DNA of 64,000 nt, taken from assembly GCA_011634665.1 (NCBI GenBank), contig WAEK01000002.1, forward strand, positions 1,385,001 to 1,449,000, written 5' to 3'. The stretch is from Mortierella sp. BCC40632 (lineage: Eukaryota; Mortierellomycota; Mortierellomycetes; Mortierellales; Mortierellaceae). A program made the position numbers and the translations under genes. Numbering within the stretch: position 1 is the stretch's first letter; each line of letters begins with the position of its first letter. Below, one piece after another: positions 32,209-43,194 of the stretch. The notes beneath the pieces were generated by a model, which saw nothing but the letters and a program-made list of their open reading frames with translations, was not told where the DNA came from and searched no databases.

Positions 32209-35200
32209 TTAGAAGTTCTTGGTGAACTCAGTGGTGACATCCTTGAGCTTGGCAAAGGTCTCGGGGGTCAAATCACCAGAGACGCGGATCTCGTCAAGGA
32301 GAGCAGAGTGGCTGGCAACCAAGTGAGGGATGAAAGCACGCTCGTACTCGCCAACACGGTTGACGGGGATCTTGTCAAGGAAACCGTTGACACCGGCAAA
32401 GACGATGGCAACCTGGTGCTCAACGGGGAGAGGCTTGTACTGGGGCTGCTTGAGCAACTCGGTGAGACGGGCACCACGGTTGAGCAAGAACTGGGTCGAG
32501 GCATCCAAATCGGAACCGAACTGGGCGAAAGCAGCAACCTCACGGTACTGGGCAAGGTACAACTTCATGGAACCAGCAATCTTCTTCATGGACTTGGTCT
32601 GGGCGTGAGAACCGACACGCGAGACGGAAAGACCGACGTTAATGGCGGGACGGATACCCTTGAAGAACAACTCGGCTTCCAAGAAGATCTGACCGTCAGT
32701 AATGGAAATGACGTTGGTGGGAATGTAAGCGGACACATCTCCTCCCTGGGTCTCAATGATGGGAAGAGCGGTCATGGAACCACCACCGAGCTTGCGGTTC
32801 ATCTTGGCAGAGCGCTCCAAAAGACGCGAGTGAAGGTAGAAGACATCACCGGGGTAGGCCTCACGACCGGGGGGACGACGAAGCAAAAGCGACATCTGAC
32901 GGTAGGCAACGGCCTGCTTGGACAAATCATCAAAGACGATCAAGGAGTGCTTGCCGTTGTCACGGAAGTACTCACCGACAGCGCATCCCGAGAAGGGAGC
33001 GAGGTACTGAAGGGGAGCAGCCTCGGAGGCGGTGGCAGCAACGACGACGGAGTACTTCATGGCATCGTTCTCCTCAAGGGTCTGGACGAACTGAGCGACA
33101 GTGGAACGCTTCTGACCGACGGCGACGTAGACACAGTACAACTTCTTGTTCTCCTCCTTGCCATCGTTCCACTTCTTCTGGTTGAGGATGGTGTCCAAAG
33201 CGACGGAGGTCTTACCGGTCTGACGATCACCAATAATCAACTCACGCTGACCACGACCGACGGGGACCATGGAGTCAATGCACTTGATACCAGTCAACAT
33301 GGGCTCACGGACGGACTCACGGGGAAGAATACCGGGAGCCTTGACCTGGGCACGGCGGCGCTCAGTGGCAGCAATGGGGCCCTTGCCGTCGATGGGGTTA
33401 CCGAGGGCATCGATGACACGGCCCAAAAGAGCCTCACCGACGGGGAGATCGACAATGTTACCGGTACGCTTGACGGTATCACCCTCACGAATGAGACGAT
33501 CGTTACCGAAAACGACAATACCGACGTTGTCGGGCTCCAAGTTCATGGCCATACCCTATAGAAAGAAAGAAAACAGCAATTGAAGATCGCGTCAGCACAG
33601 GGAATAAGGATGAACTGATCCGTCTTGATCCACCTGGATATCCGGCTGTTGGGACTACAGAGAGAGAGTGATCATCTTGAGGAAAAGGTTTAATTACCTT
33701 GACACCGCTGGAGAACTCAACCATCTCCTCGGCCTGGCAGTTCTTCAAGCCATAGACACGAGCAATACCGTCTCCAATGGACAAGACACGACCAGTCTCC
33801 TGGATGTCGACGTTGGAGCTGAGGCCGTTGATGCGGTCCTCGAGGATGGAGGTGACCTCAGAGGTGGCTAGAAACAATCAAATTGACAAGAAAAGAAAAA
33901 AGGTCAGATAAAATGACTTGATGGAAGGATAATAGGAAGCATTGGGAGGACAAACAAACAAGAAAAAAAAAAAGGTCGATCCATGGATCGCCTATTTACG
34001 TACCAGGCTTGGCGGTGGCATAGTTGCGGAGAGCAGAGATGGCACCAACGTTGGCACGAACCTATATGATTCCCAGACGAACAAGAAAAGAAAAGAAGAA
34101 AAAGAGGGAATACTGATATTAGGATCCAGAGAAACGCGCGAGTATTGGTTGTCAAGTAGAAATAGGTAAACGAAGAGGATGACGCGCAAAGGGGTTGTCT
34201 TTTGCTCAAGGGTTTAGTCAAGTTTGGGAGAAGAGAAGAGAAGAGAAGAGACGAGAAGAGGAAAAAAAAGGGAAAGGGGTGAGCGGGAGCCGTGGCACGG
34301 TAAACAAGATTTCAGATCCGACTGGTCCCGAAAATGAGCGGAGGTAGCATCCCAGTGATCGAAGCGACGTGTGCAAGAGAAGAGGTGAGAGGGGAGTGAC
34401 GCATCCAAGTGGGGGAAGAGTCAAGGGGAGAAGGAGAGGATGGATCTCATCCTTGATTCGAGGAAAGGTGGACAATCAACACGCTCCTGTGGATGGATCA
34501 ACCCTTCCCCTCACTACCCCCTAACCAGCACCTCTCCCACCCATCGTCACTTGATGGTCTGATCAAAGTGTCGACTGGTGAAGGGAACCCAAGCCAGCAG
34601 AGTGCGATGAATGATTTCAGATCCACGATCATGATCTCTTGATCCATCCTTGGTCGATCCATGAGGATAATCTTTGATCGATCCAAGAACAGGTGATAGT
34701 ATTTGTGTTCATGTTGACGTGTCCAGGATCCAAACAAAACATCCTGATGTTGTTAGTTGTCCCTGCTCGTGCCGTCTCGACGTGCAGCGATGGTTCCTGA
34801 GGAGTGAGGGTCATCACATCGAGAGAGAGAAAAAAAAAAGAGAGAGAGACGGGACAGTATAGACAAGAGAGAGAGAGAGAGCGAGAGAGAAAAAAAAAAT
34901 GTGGGGAAGGGGGAGTGATTGGATGATGCGACAATGACATGGGAGCCTGATTGGTTTTTTGAGCATGGAATTGGGTAGCCGATGATGAATATTAAGATGA
35001 AGGGGCGGTGGTTGGGTGGAATGGGTTGATCTGATGAGATCGGATCGCGGGAGAGTAGACTGTCTCTCTCTACTATTATTATTTTTCTTCCTGTTGTTTG
35101 TGTGAGAGAGTGAGTGAGAATGGCAAATACATACCACGGGGGAGCTGCGGGCCAAGGCGATGGCGGCAGGGCGGGCAGCGCGGCTGAGAGAGCGAAGCAT
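32209..35200 (-). CDS. ATP1: Mitochondrial F1Fo ATP synthase subunit alpha
   Basis: The alpha subunit alternates with beta in the F1 head and carries a non-catalytic nucleotide site. Exons 35200-35135, 34061-34004, 33867-33698 and 33555-32209 join in phase to 546 residues. The N-terminus, [20 protein letters not shown], is Arg/Ala/Ser-rich without acidic residues and fits a mitochondrial presequence. The mature part shows [14 protein letters not shown], the Walker [10 protein letters not shown] (about residue 205), the Walker [11 protein letters not shown], the visible DELSEED-region equivalents, and the alpha/beta signature [14 protein letters not shown]. Codon use is strongly C-ending, and as a result the opposite strand carries a spurious open frame of 417 codons. 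The first intron is 1073 bp, unusually long, and includes a cluster of GATC words near 34618-34688. Confidence 0.98.
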
Positions 35201-35972
35201 GGTAGTATACAACGACGAAGGGGAGGGGATGTGGATGGAGAGGGGAGAGAGAGAGAGAGAGAGAAAAAGAGAGAGAGGAGAGAGAGAGAATAAAGATGAA
35301 AAAAAAAAAGGCGACTCGGGAAGAGACGCTCTGGGGGGAAGGAAACGGACAGGAATCAAAACACGACTGTGTGTGTGTGCGAGTGAGTGGGAGCGACTGG
35401 CACTCTGTTAGAGCGCAGTTTATGTACGTGTGTCTACTCGTACGTCTCCTAGATTTCATTTCGAACGTCACGAGGTTAGGGGGGGGGGGAAGCAAGCAGG
35501 CACACTACAACCGTGGCTCTCGGGAACCATGCCAACCAAGTACACTGGGTCAACATGACAAAGCAGGGATACCTGAGTGAATACCTCTCCTATGGATCAC
35601 CCATAGATATTTCGTCCACCCGACCTAACGTCAATTTGGCGGTTTGCTGGTATGTACCAATAATCGACTCCTTGTTCTACACTGAAATGTTTGATGTGAA
35701 AGTATCGGCAAGAAGTCTTCTGTACTAGTCCTGGGAAAACAACATCTTTCCTCCTCCCATTCTCCACATAGAAGATTGCAATGCTTCTAAAGAACATGCG
35801 TTTTAAAAATGATCAAGAGAAAAAAATGAGTGCTGGGAAAACTAGTCGTGCTTTTACTTTTATTGCTCCAAGTCTATTTGGAGTATAGTAGAAATAATAA
35901 AGAGAGTATTTTTTTTAAAAAAAGATGATGGGAGGAAGGGGTACTAGTGGAAAATGACTATTAAAATCTCGT
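35201..35972. other. ATP1 promoter and 3' flank of the secreted-protein gene
   Basis: No gene recognised. A GA/CT tract (35240-35290), an A-run near 35299 and a short GT tract lie within 170 bp of the ATP1 start. The rest is unique sequence with AATAAA-like words near 35894. Confidence 0.6.
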
Positions 35973-36698
35973 TTAGAGAGCCTTGATGCCGGCAACCAAC
36001 TTGGCATCGACAATAATCTTGGCGCAGAGCTCAACAAAGGCCTTAAGGCGGGCATCGATCGAGGCCTTGATGCTGACGGCAGCCTTGACATCAACCTTGG
36101 CAAGACCGAGGAGGTTGACCTTGAGCTTCTTGATGGTAGCCTCAACACGAGCCTGGACGCGAGCCTTGAGGTTGGCCTTAATCTTGACATGGAGCTTCTC
36201 GATATCGACCTTGATCAAAGCAACAACCTTGGCAACAATCAAATCGGCATTCTTATGGAGACAAGTCTGGGTGGTGGTGGCTCCACAGACATCACCGACA
36301 ACCTTGCGAACATTGACACCAATGTTGGCGATAACAACAGCATCCAAGTCGGCCTTGATAGAGGCCTTGACCTCAGCATCGGCATCAGCCTTGGCCTGGA
36401 TCTGGAGCTTCTTCACATCGGCCTCAACCTCGATCAAACCGAGAACCTTGGCCTTGGCGCTCAACTTGACATCAACATCGGCGCAAACTTTGACCGAGAG
36501 ATCGGCGCAAGCCTTGGTCAAAACCTTGGCCTCGACATCGACAAAGAGCTTGACAAGGGCGTCCACAACGTTCTCGCCACCACGCTTCAAGAGGGTGACA
36601 GCAGCTTCCTCTTGCTGAGGAGTAGGGAGTGCCTGGGTGGAGGAGGCGGCAAAGAGAGAGAAGGCAAGCACGGCGGGGATAAAGTGAGCGAACTTCAT
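35973..36698 (-). CDS. Small secreted amphipathic repeat-like protein, family unknown
   Basis: An intronless gene of 241 codons. Residues 1-23 form a clear signal peptide (hydrophobic core PAVLAFSLFAA, cut after TQA). A short segment then ends in a dibasic LLKR at 38-39, a Kex2-type site. The mature part, about 202 residues, is almost entirely alternating Lys/Asp/Glu and Val/Ala/Leu/Ile (for example KVDIEKLHVKIKANLKARVQ, VDVKAAVSIKASIDARL). It has five cysteines: two near residues 60-75, two in a DVCGATTTQTCL loop, and one near the C-terminus. The pattern suggests long amphipathic helices, possibly lipid- or surface-binding. I recognise no family. Very narrow codon use and a consensus TATA box suggest high expression. 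The opposite strand is also open, which I treat as a by-product of the biased composition. Confidence 0.85.
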   Translation of the reverse strand: MKFAHFIPAVLAFSLFAASSTQALPTPQQEEAAVTLLKRGGENVVDALVKLFVDVEAKVLTKACADLSVKVCADVDVKLSAKAKVLGLIEVEADVKKLQIQAKADADAEVKASIKADLDAVVIANIGVNVRKVVGDVCGATTTQTCLHKNADLIVAKVVALIKVDIEKLHVKIKANLKARVQARVEATIKKLKVNLLGLAKVDVKAAVSIKASIDARLKAFVELCAKIIVDAKLVAGIKAL

Positions 36699-36845
36699 GG
36701 TGAAAGGTTGGTGGAGCTTAGGGCTGAGGGTATGGAAAGGTAGAAGAGGATTCGGGAGGTGAGGGGTGGTTGAGGAGACTTGCTGTAGAAGCTGGAGTGA
36801 GAGTGAGTTGTGGAATGAAGATTAACGGTGGGTGGTGGGGGTCTC

Positions 36846-36852
36846 TTTTATA
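36846..36852 (-). promoter_or_regulatory. TATA box of the secreted-protein gene
   Basis: TATAAAA on the minus strand, 148 bp upstream of the ATG, preceded by CTG and followed by a G/A then C-rich leader. It is the cleanest TATA box in the window. Confidence 0.6.
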
Positions 36853-39269
36853 CAGAAAACCAATGCTGTTCGAGAAAACTATCTCAGGCTCATCTGGCTA
36901 CCACTTTGCTCTCCGAGATGGCCTTTGCTGGCATCCCACACTCACTGCTCCTGTCCTTGACTTTCTCCGGTCGGTTGGCTGGCTCTCATTCCCCCACCCC
37001 TTCTTCTCGTAATGCGCTATGGCCTAGCGATCTGTAGAGAAGATGTATGGAGGCAGTTTTACTAGGATAATAATAGAAGAAGTACATGGTCCGAAGGATG
37101 AGGAATGGTGAGTTCCCTGTCGCGTTTAGGAAGAGTCGTTGTCTGTGCCCGCGCCCGTGCCTGAGGAGGAGGAGAGCGGTCACAGAAGTGAATCAGAGGA
37201 AACGCGTCTGTAGGTTGGCAAGATACATGGCACGATGCATAAAAAATGGGCTCAATCTTGAATATTGCACTGGCCCACTCTGCTACTGAGCGGAGTATAG
37301 TGAAGCGAGCTCCTGAACAGGGAGTGGCTCCCAATTTCCACTTTCCCAACATCCTCAACTCACGAACTGCTGAGGCGTTTCTCTAGAGAATTGGCGCTGC
37401 TACTCTATCGAAATTATGAACAAGGGGAAAAGAGAAGGGATAGAGAATGAAAGGGGGAGAGAAATAATACAGTGGCCAACGGTTTTGCCACCTTGTAACC
37501 CTCCGCATCGGTTCAGAGCGCCCTCAGGGGGTATTTTTTTCCGCAGCCCAAATGACAAGGACACCTTGTGGTTTATGTTATGGAGTCCACCATCCGTTAA
37601 CCGAGAATGAAAGATGCTCTGTGTGGCAAACGAAGAGGTCGCATGCTTCCGGTAAATGGCGCCTACCCTGTCAAAGTGTCAAGGACCGATAATTTTAGAG
37701 ACGTAGCATATACTTCTCTCCTCGTAGATCGCGTAAAATCTCGACCCGATTTGGTCTGTGTATCCTCAACCGCCTTACAGAGCCAAAGAGAAGATATTGC
37801 ATGGAGGCATGGGGCCCTGCTTACCAGCCTGCTTGCCGGTTCGGCCTTTCTACTATTACCCCTGCCCCCAACTTTTCTATGTCTTCCCCGCATGTCTTGA
37901 GTCAGGGGCACACCAGATACACCGCGCCCGAGCAAACCGTGGCGCTGTCCCCGACTGAGAAGAAGATGCGCTGAGTATTTGCCCAATTCCTCCCTTGCTC
38001 CCGGTTGGTGAACGGCTCATCTTCAGCCATCGGGGAAAAGAACGGCCTCCGCTTGTGCAGTAGTCTCCCAGCCGCATGCAGACAATGCCCTACGGTGAAT
38101 GCAGCAGACTGCAGCAGCAGTGCACACTTTCAAACAGCGGACTTGGGTCCTTGTCCCCATGCCTCTTCGACGCCCGTTGCTCCATGTTCAAAGGAGATTT
38201 TTTTTTTTACTGCTCGCTTCAAGAGAGAGAGAGAGAGAAAGATGCTCTCAATATTCTCTCAACTGCTTTAAAAAAGGACATCCATTTTGCCTCACAGGGC
38301 AAGCCGTTAACCTTGCCTGCATGTGCCTGCATGTACATCGCAGTCTGATGTGGTTTGTATGAGACCCGCTGTCTGCTGTCAACCGAGCTTTGAGGGCCTC
38401 GCATTATTGAGAGTGGCACACGCACTTGGCTTGTGTACCATGTCGAGGATACAACGGTGTACGGTCTGTCTGCGCGCCCTGCTGAGGCATCTGAGAAGAG
38501 GTGTACATTGGGACATCCATCTGACTGTATTCTTTGGGATACCTCACTATCTTACTACTGTTTTTCCTCTTTCTACCCTGTGGAATTCCTAGGCAGGAGG
38601 TGTTGGACCCATCTGCACAGGTGAGCTGACGGTTGCAGGGGACCAGTCGTCTTGCTTGCCCTGATGCATGCTCGTAGGAGGCCAAGGGGCGATTCTGACC
38701 ATGAGGAAAAAAAAATTAATCAAAGAGGCAAGGGTAGGTCAGATCGAAAATGCATGTCGCCAGAAGGATGAGGCTCTCCTCTTCCCTGGCAAAAAAAAAG
38801 TGAGTCTCTTTCCAACGACACTCGCATGACAGTAACAGCAAGGAGAAGAGTCATGGTAAGAGTGGCAAGAGGATTTCCCCACATACCGCTCTGAACAAGA
38901 GGAGCATTGAGCTCGAGAAGGAAAGCCGACCTTGGTAGGGTCAAGTCGCTTCCCTGTCACGCCGATAGTCTGGAGCCCTGTTTACGAATAGAGATTTGAG
39001 GTGGGAGAGCTTGTCCGGAAACACGCAATCCAAGTTCACGAGGCCAACAGGAATAACAATGCTTCGAAAGTGTTTATAATAATAGAAAACAAGATATAAA
39101 AAAAAAAGGCAGTAAGAAGGATGCATGAGAGAAGGTGGATAATGTACGGATAAAGGTAGAGTGGAAAAAAAAAGAAAAAGAAAAAACAAGTCGGCTCAGG
39201 AGGGTCGGTATGTGTGATGGTTCGATTCTGCATGTCTATATGTATCCCTTCAGTCCTCCTCCGGCTCAT
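36853..39269. other. Intergenic, no gene recognised
   Basis: About 2.4 kb upstream of the secreted-protein gene and downstream of NOP4. Open frames reach about 107 codons on either strand but show no start context, codon bias or motif. It is less rich in simple repeats than other gaps, with one GA tract near 38223. An unrecognised lineage-specific gene or non-coding RNA cannot be excluded. Confidence 0.55.
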
Positions 39270-42200
39270 TCAGTATCTAGTCGCGTCCACGGCCTCTTCC
39301 TCCACGGCCACCACGAGAGCTACCACGGGAGTCGCCGCGGAAGCCACCACGGGAGCCACCACGGGAGCCACCACGGAAGCCGCCACGGGAACCGCCACGG
39401 GAATCGCCACGGAAGCCGCCACGGGAGCCACCCGAGAGTCGCCGCGAGAGTCGCCACGGAAACCACCACGGGGGCCGCCACGAGAGTCGCCGCGGAAGCC
39501 ACCACGAGAGCCACCACGAGAGCCATCGCGAGGGCCGTCGCGCGAAGCACCACGTCCTCCACGGAACCCTCCACGGCCACCACGTTCCTCACGATTGCCA
39601 TGGTCTCCGCTCGAACCTCCCCGACCACCTCTTGAGCCGCCACGACCACGGCCGCGACCTCCCCGACCACCGCCCTCGTGTATAGAAACACGGGGTCGCT
39701 TCTTCTCTTGTGTGTGCTCTTGTTCCTCCTCCTCGTCATCGCCTTCCTCGTCATGCTTGCGCTTCAGATCGCCCTTGATCTTTCTCTTGACTTCACGGTC
39801 GGAACGATGCTTGTTCACCACAACGTTCTCAACCGAGAATTCGACAATAAGACACTTTTTGTCACCAAACAGGGTTGGGTTATTGTTCAGCCAGCGAAGA
39901 CCAGCCAGGGCGTGGGCGTGGGTAGAGTACTCCAAGAAACCATAACCCTTGGAACGCAACTGTTGTGTTGAGGCATCAACACGATCCTTTGAACGAACAA
40001 CCTTGGCTTGCTTGACAAAAGGTCGCAATTGCCAGCCCTCGGATTGCTCATCTGTGGAAAGATGAGCTCTCTTTCCGTCCTTGACTTCATTCTTGAACTT
40101 TTGAATCGCCTGGACACCGAGTTTACGGAGATCCTTCTCGTCCATCCTCAATGGCAAATTACGGATCGAAAGACGGGTCTTGGAGATGAAGAGGGATGGG
40201 TTGCGAGCCAAAAGTGCACGACGAGCAGCGTAGGATGTCTGGCGCTTGGAGAGCTCATTGGGCATGAGGAGCGCTGCAGCAGGCGAGTCTGGGAAGATGA
40301 CACCTTCGCGCATCAAATAAAGATTACGACGATCCTCACGTTGACGCTTCTGTTGACCTGCTTCCGTGAGATCTGCAGCGGATTTCTTATCAACAGCACG
40401 GACAACGTTCAAAACTCTTCCGTTGAGCGTGAACTTGGTGGCGAGATCTTCGGGAAGGTCAGGTTGAAGGATGGCATGCTTGACAAAGGTGTTCTTCTTG
40501 TTGCGATCGTTTACGGCCTGGACAGGCTCGACAATTTTAGCAACCCTCTCAGCCTCTGCCATGCAGTTGTCTGCAGCGCCCTTGTTGAAGAAGCAAACAA
40601 AACCTGTTCCTCTGGAGCGTCCTGTATCATGGTCCATGGTTACTCGGCAGTACCGAAGCTTTCCCCAGTGACGGAAGCTATCAAAGATTGCAATGAGACA
40701 TATGTTAATCCACCATACTTGTTATTTTTCTCTACAGGTCCAAATAAAAAGAGAGTGTAGCCTTGCAGATAACTTACAGCTCAAAGAGGTCATCCTTGGT
40801 AGCTTCAAAGTCCAGGTTACGAATAAAGAGTGTCGTTCCTTCGCTTGGTTCAGGAAGGACCATCTTGTCTAAAAAGAAAAAGAGAGAAAATAAAAAAGAA
40901 AAAAAAATCTCTTAGAATCTCTACAATTACTCCCTCTTTTTTTTTTTTTTTGTGAACCTGATTGCCATTCTGCTCAACTTACTTTCTTCCCGCTCTCTTG
41001 CTTCTTCAGCATCCAGTGCTGCCAAAGCTTCTGCATCATCTTCTTCATCACCCAATTCCTCGTCTTCGTCTTCATCATCTTCCTCCTCAGAGTCGTCACC
41101 CTTCAGGTGCTCAAGGTCCAATTCTTCGTCCTCGTCATCTTGATCGTCGTCTTCCTCCTCCTCCTCCTCCTCATCTTCTTCGTCATCTTCTCCTTCGACC
41201 TCTTCTTCTTCATTATCAGCACCTCCATTGACGTCTTCCATCTCCACGTCCTGATTTGCCTCTTGAGCTGGCTCCTCCTCAGTCTTAGCCTCTGCCTCCT
41301 CAAATCGATCCTTGCTTAGGGCCCAATCGACAGCGATGGTACGGCCATGATGCTCGGTTCCGTTCAAGGCAGCAATGGCCTTTTCAGTGTCAGCCAAGTT
41401 CTCCATCTGAACAAATCCAAACCCACGAAGTGGGCCTCCGTCGAATTTACGAGGCAGGTTCACTTCATGAACAGTGCCATACTTAGTGAACAGGTCGCGA
41501 ATCTCTTGTTCCCGGTACTAGAATCAATAGGGAGAAAAATGGGAAGGCAGTTTGAGCATCTTCGATTTGGTACGATACACTAATGGAGCTAAATATGCTT
41601 ATTTTCACCCTTTTGTCTATAGGTAGTACCTTCCATGGCAAGTTTCGGACAATGAGTCGGCAGCGCTTGTAGACAGAGGGAGATGCCAACAACGCAGCAT
41701 GAAGAGCGCATCCCTTAAAGATATGGCCATCCAAAGCCTTGACAGCCGTATTAGCGAGTGCCGAGGTATTGTAAATAATGTGTGCTGCATAGAGGACCAC
41801 AAGGACGACCATTAGTGATTGTGCTCAGGCTTATCGATCAACACCCATTTCAGACAACAACATCAAAAAGAAAGTCTTACCTGTTCCTTCCTCGATCTTG
41901 CCCTCCGATTGTTCAGCGCCCTCTGTCGCTGCTACTGTAACAGGATAAATAACCTCTTTGACATCTCCTGCCTTTCGGACCTTCTTGTAGACATGCTTCT
42001 TTGTGATCTCCTTGCTCAGGCCCTTCAATACCACAGTCTGGAAAGAGTAACTAAGAATATTCGTGGGATCAAAAGGCAAAAGACAGAGTGTGAGCTGATG
42101 GAAATCCGTGTCAAAAATCGGCTGACTGAGTGTAATATCTTCTCCATGTTGCAATAACATACTTTTTTTCTTTAGGCTCCTCTGGTTCATCCTTCTTGGC

Positions 42201-42800
42201 CTTCTTGGCTTTTTCTGCGCTTGATTTAGCCTTTGGTCTTTGCTCTTTCTTTGTGTTCTCTTGGCCTTCGTCTGAATCGGGGATTCACAAAGCAGGAGAA
42301 AGGAGATTAGAATCATTTCAACTTGAGTACAAATAGGCCATTGGAATAGCAACAAAAAAGAAAAAGAAAGTGTTCATACGTGACTTCTTGACAGCCTTCT
42401 CAAGAAGCAGAGGGCGTTGCTTCATAAACTTTACGCCACGAAGCTCATTGATTGCCTTGTCCGCATCCTCAGGCAAAACAAACTGAACGAAACCATAGCC
42501 TCTGTTCCTGGTAGGTCCTTTGGCTGCTGCTGCTCCAGTAGCGGGTGGATTTCCGGCCTCATTGCCCTCCGAGCTGCGATCCATAACGACAAAGCATGAT
42601 CGGACGGGACCAATATCCGAGAAGAACTGCTCCAGCTGGGCACTTGTTGCCTCATGAGGAAGGCCTCGGACGAAGAGAGTTGACTTGCTAGTGCTGTCGG
42701 TAGTAGTGTTGGTGGTAGCTTCTGCAGAGTCTACTACATCCTTTGAGGTGTTGGTGGCAGTGGCGCCAGCCTCCGAGGCAGACACAGGTGTATCCGACAT
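39270..42800 (-). CDS. NOP4: Nucleolar RNA-binding protein Nop4 (RBM28), multiple RRMs
   Basis: Nop4 acts in early 60S pre-ribosome assembly in the nucleolus. Seven exons, 42800-42380, 42271-42163, 42050-41881, 41784-41630, 41517-40983, 40868-40778 and 40677-39270, join in phase to 962 residues. RRMs are visible at about residues 40-135 ([20 protein letters not shown] and RGYGFVQF), 180-265 ([19 protein letters not shown]), 270-350 ([11 protein letters not shown] and RGFGFVQM), 470-560 ([20 protein letters not shown] and RGTGFVCF) and 660-770 ([19 protein letters not shown] and GYGFLEYS). A long Asp/Glu stretch separates RRM3 and RRM4. The C-terminus is an RGG/RGDSR repeat from about residue 826. 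At about position 39432 the repeat loses one base, and the last 53 or so residues become Val/Ala/Pro-rich, ending VDATRY. In the shifted frame the RGG pattern would continue to a stop at 39277. NPC1 starts 394 bp away, divergently. Confidence 0.93.
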
Positions 42801-43194
42801 GACAAAGAATCCTAAAGCGGGAATGAACTCGAAGACATGCAAGCTCGCATGCCTTCAACCTTTCACCACAAAAAAAAAAAAAAAAATAGTGTGGCTGAAG
42901 CGTCCACTTCTGTGTGCGTGTGTGTGTACATCACGTGTGGATTGGTTTGCTTGTCTCGTCTGTGGAGCTTAGGTTAACAAAGTTGGGCGCGTGGTCTCCA
43001 ACTCTTTTCCAACTCCTTCCACTCACCCCCTCTCCTTTCATCAGTTCTCCTCAACTTTTCTGTCTTCTTCCCACTGGACACTGCCGAGTCCCCCTGCAGT
43101 ACACAAGGCGACAAGGCAGACACCCCACTATCTTAATTACTCACCTTTCATCAACCCGACCATTCCAACTGCCGCAGCATTCTCGACCATTTGA
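42801..43194. promoter_or_regulatory. Divergent promoter shared by NOP4 and NPC1
   Basis: The two start codons face away from each other across 394 bp. The interval holds an A17 run (about 42870-42887), a CACGTG E-box at 42932-42937, and an ATTGG (reverse CCAAT) at 42941-42945. A C/T-rich stretch then leads to the NPC1 ATG. E-box plus CCAAT is a common pairing in fungal promoters of lipid and ribosome-synthesis genes, but the function here is inference. Confidence 0.5.

Noticed and set aside
32308..33561. 417-codon open frame opposite the ATP1 main exon
   Set aside because: It mirrors the strongly biased ATP1 codons (few codons whose complement is a stop), its product is Gly/Leu/Asp/Thr repetitive with no motif, and ATP1 on the other strand is beyond doubt.
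36189..36743. Open frames opposite the secreted-protein gene on the plus strand
   Set aside because: They exist because the repetitive AAG-GCC-GAC-type codons avoid stops in complement; the minus frame has the signal peptide, Kex2-type site and TATA box.
39135..39945. Ser/His/Gly- and Pro/Arg-rich plus-strand frames opposite the NOP4 tail
   Set aside because: They are translations of the RGG repeat DNA in other frames; repeats with a period that is a multiple of three stay open in several frames.
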